NCBI GenBank assembly: GCA_030445875.1
Contig: JASUSX010000123.1
Span: forward strand, 1-6,902
Direction of reading: 5' to 3'
Source of the DNA: Clostridia bacterium
GTDB lineage: Bacteria; Bacillota; DSM-521; Neomoorellales; Neomoorellaceae
Length of the DNA: 6,902 nt
Part shown: positions 6,701-6,902 of the stretch, one piece after another
Numbering within the stretch: position 1 is the stretch's first letter
Layout of the letters: the number at the start of each line of letters is the position of its first letter
The notes under the pieces: model-generated
Database searches by the model: none
The model's input: the letters and a program-made list of their open reading frames with translations, nothing else
What the model was told of the DNA's origin: nothing
Translations under genes and position numbers: made by a program

Positions 6701-6902
6701 CGGGCCAGGCGGGAGGAACTCATCCGGCGCTTCCAGGAAGACGGGGAGGGACCGCCCCTCTTTATCCTCTCCCTCAAGGCCGGTGGCGTAGGCCTGAATC
6801 TGACCCAGGCCAACCACGTCTTCCACTTTGACCGCTGGTGGAACCCGGCCGTAGAAGACCAGGCTACCGACCGCGCCTTTCGCATCGGGCAGCGGAAGAA
6901 CG
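3785..6902 (+). CDS. SNF2/Rad54-family DNA-dependent ATPase (C-terminus cut by window edge)
   Basis: The frame is open for 1039 codons from ATG 3785 to the right edge. The protein is a superfamily-2 ATPase expected to translocate on double-stranded DNA and remodel protein-DNA complexes in the cytoplasm. It starts MLILHGTWV...GRFFIWGE, the usual opening of the long bacterial SNF2 group. Residues about 500-560 (EFERLAALKVPLVQVRGQW, with RGQW at 527-530) match the SNF2-associated domain. The motor follows: LRPYQ 623-627, Walker A DDMGLGKT 648-655, DEAQ 749-752, LTGTP 776-780, KQVCNHP, then the second RecA-like lobe with ALIFTQF, LKAGGVGLNLT 997-1007 and DQATDRAFRIGQ ending at 1036. No key residue is missing. 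Probably only a short C-terminal tail is absent. The ribosome binding site is either AGGAG (3768-3772, a long 12-nt gap) or the weaker GAGAAG (3774-3779). No in-frame ATG, GTG or TTG was found upstream before a stop-free run ends, so this start is favoured. The gene is divergent from the ChrB-like gene. No convincing plus-strand promoter was found in 3690-3784. Confidence 0.95.
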   Translation, partial: MLILHGTWVQGTDQGVNGRFFIWGESPAGVRQRYTVLNRTAKNKPPVHPFQASEQELITALLDLGAGLYKSIPLAAPGVDRVQLLLPATRGGPIPSPELRLLTGNNAAARRGRPPKEASSALTPWEVKGLAVSPVWLIKILARLKEGNHVTSQGHILAPDLLFWSLAAKLALELLVRERLVPAVLEVEKGPARKQVAANGNARPALQAAWQALLDQPEDTGRVAVLAAGMPPACRAAAGSAPVDPRALVEDFLHGTVDAVARHFLATSPLEGRLKALEDNLPARWVLALAREKPIINGTLLETKDLLEKIPAWNRSLVVQPGTVAFRTCFRLEAPTAEGAEEVESRRSRQRVAKPAWQLQFLLQASDDPSLLVPAGRVWQERGSVLEFLNRRFANPQERLLADLGRAARVFPPLERSLTSPSPEGCPLTTTEAYTFLREAAGLLAESGFGVLVPSWWGQHKSRLGLRLRLHARERTGRARKGSATPGGLGFDTLVNYEWQVALGDTVIDRKEFERLAALKVPLVQVRGQWVEVRPEELAAAARFWQQREAQGAMSLAEALRYSLLAGTGAVDYGELDGGGKATVTLPVLGVALEGPLVAHLEKLQEDHKIINLSQPIGFRGSLRPYQVRGFSWLNFVTSLGLGACLADDMGLGKTIQLLALLLHRKEQGLVSGPVLLICPTSVVGNWQREVARFAPALQVLIHHGGERLSGDSFRQETARYDLVISTYSLASRDEKDLAAVAWDGVVLDEAQNIKNPEAKQTRSIRRLKAGFRIALTGTPVENHLGELWSIMEFLNPGYLGSQPDFRRRFMVPIERYRDQERAARLRNLVQPFILRRLKTDPTIIRDLPAKQEIKVFCHLTREQATLYEAVVQDMLQKIDEATGIERKGLVLATLAKLKQVCNHPAQFLGDGSVLAGRSGKMARLQEMLEEVLAAGERALIFTQFAIMGQLLQGYLQEAFNREVLFLHGGVPRARREELIRRFQEDGEGPPLFILSLKAGGVGLNLTQANHVFHFDRWWNPAVEDQATDRAFRIGQRKN

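Overview
The window looks like chromosomal DNA from a GC-rich, probably thermophilic Firmicute of the Moorella / Desulfotomaculum type. This placement rests on the GC-rich coding style, the strong GGAGG-type ribosome binding sites, the use of TTG as a start codon, and the resemblance of the ChrB-like, P-type ATPase and SNF2 proteins to that group. It is a judgement from memory, not a database result.

Layout. A minus-strand block reads right to left: a ChrB N-terminal-domain protein (3065-3640), then a ten-helix P2-like cation-transporting P-type ATPase (382-2970), then the first 103 codons of a small coiled-coil protein (309 down to 1, cut by the window edge). The plus strand carries one large gene from 3785 to the right edge: a bacterial SNF2/Rad54-type DNA-dependent ATPase with the 'LHGTW...FFIWGE' N-terminus and the SNF2-associated domain. 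It lacks only the last part of its C-terminus. The SNF2 and ChrB-like genes are divergent and share about 144 bp of control region.

The most informative non-coding signal is in that region. Two adjacent 16-bp dyads (TGTAAC-N4-GTTACA and TGTAAC-N4-GTTGCA, centres 17 bp apart) overlap the -10 box and the likely start site of a good minus-strand promoter (TTGACC-N17-TACATT). This is a classic repressor-operator layout for the ChrB-like/ATPase pair, and ChrB-family proteins are known metal-responsive regulators.

Working model. The ChrB-like protein and the ATPase form a two-gene ion or metal homeostasis unit under dyad control. The ATPase is unusual: its membrane ion site departs from the calcium-pump pattern (PEELP in M4, Lys in M5, Glu and Asp in M6), so its substrate should not be assumed to be calcium. 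The SNF2 gene is probably a separate transcription unit. The coiled-coil gene differs from its neighbours in base composition and is built of near-identical 11-residue repeats.
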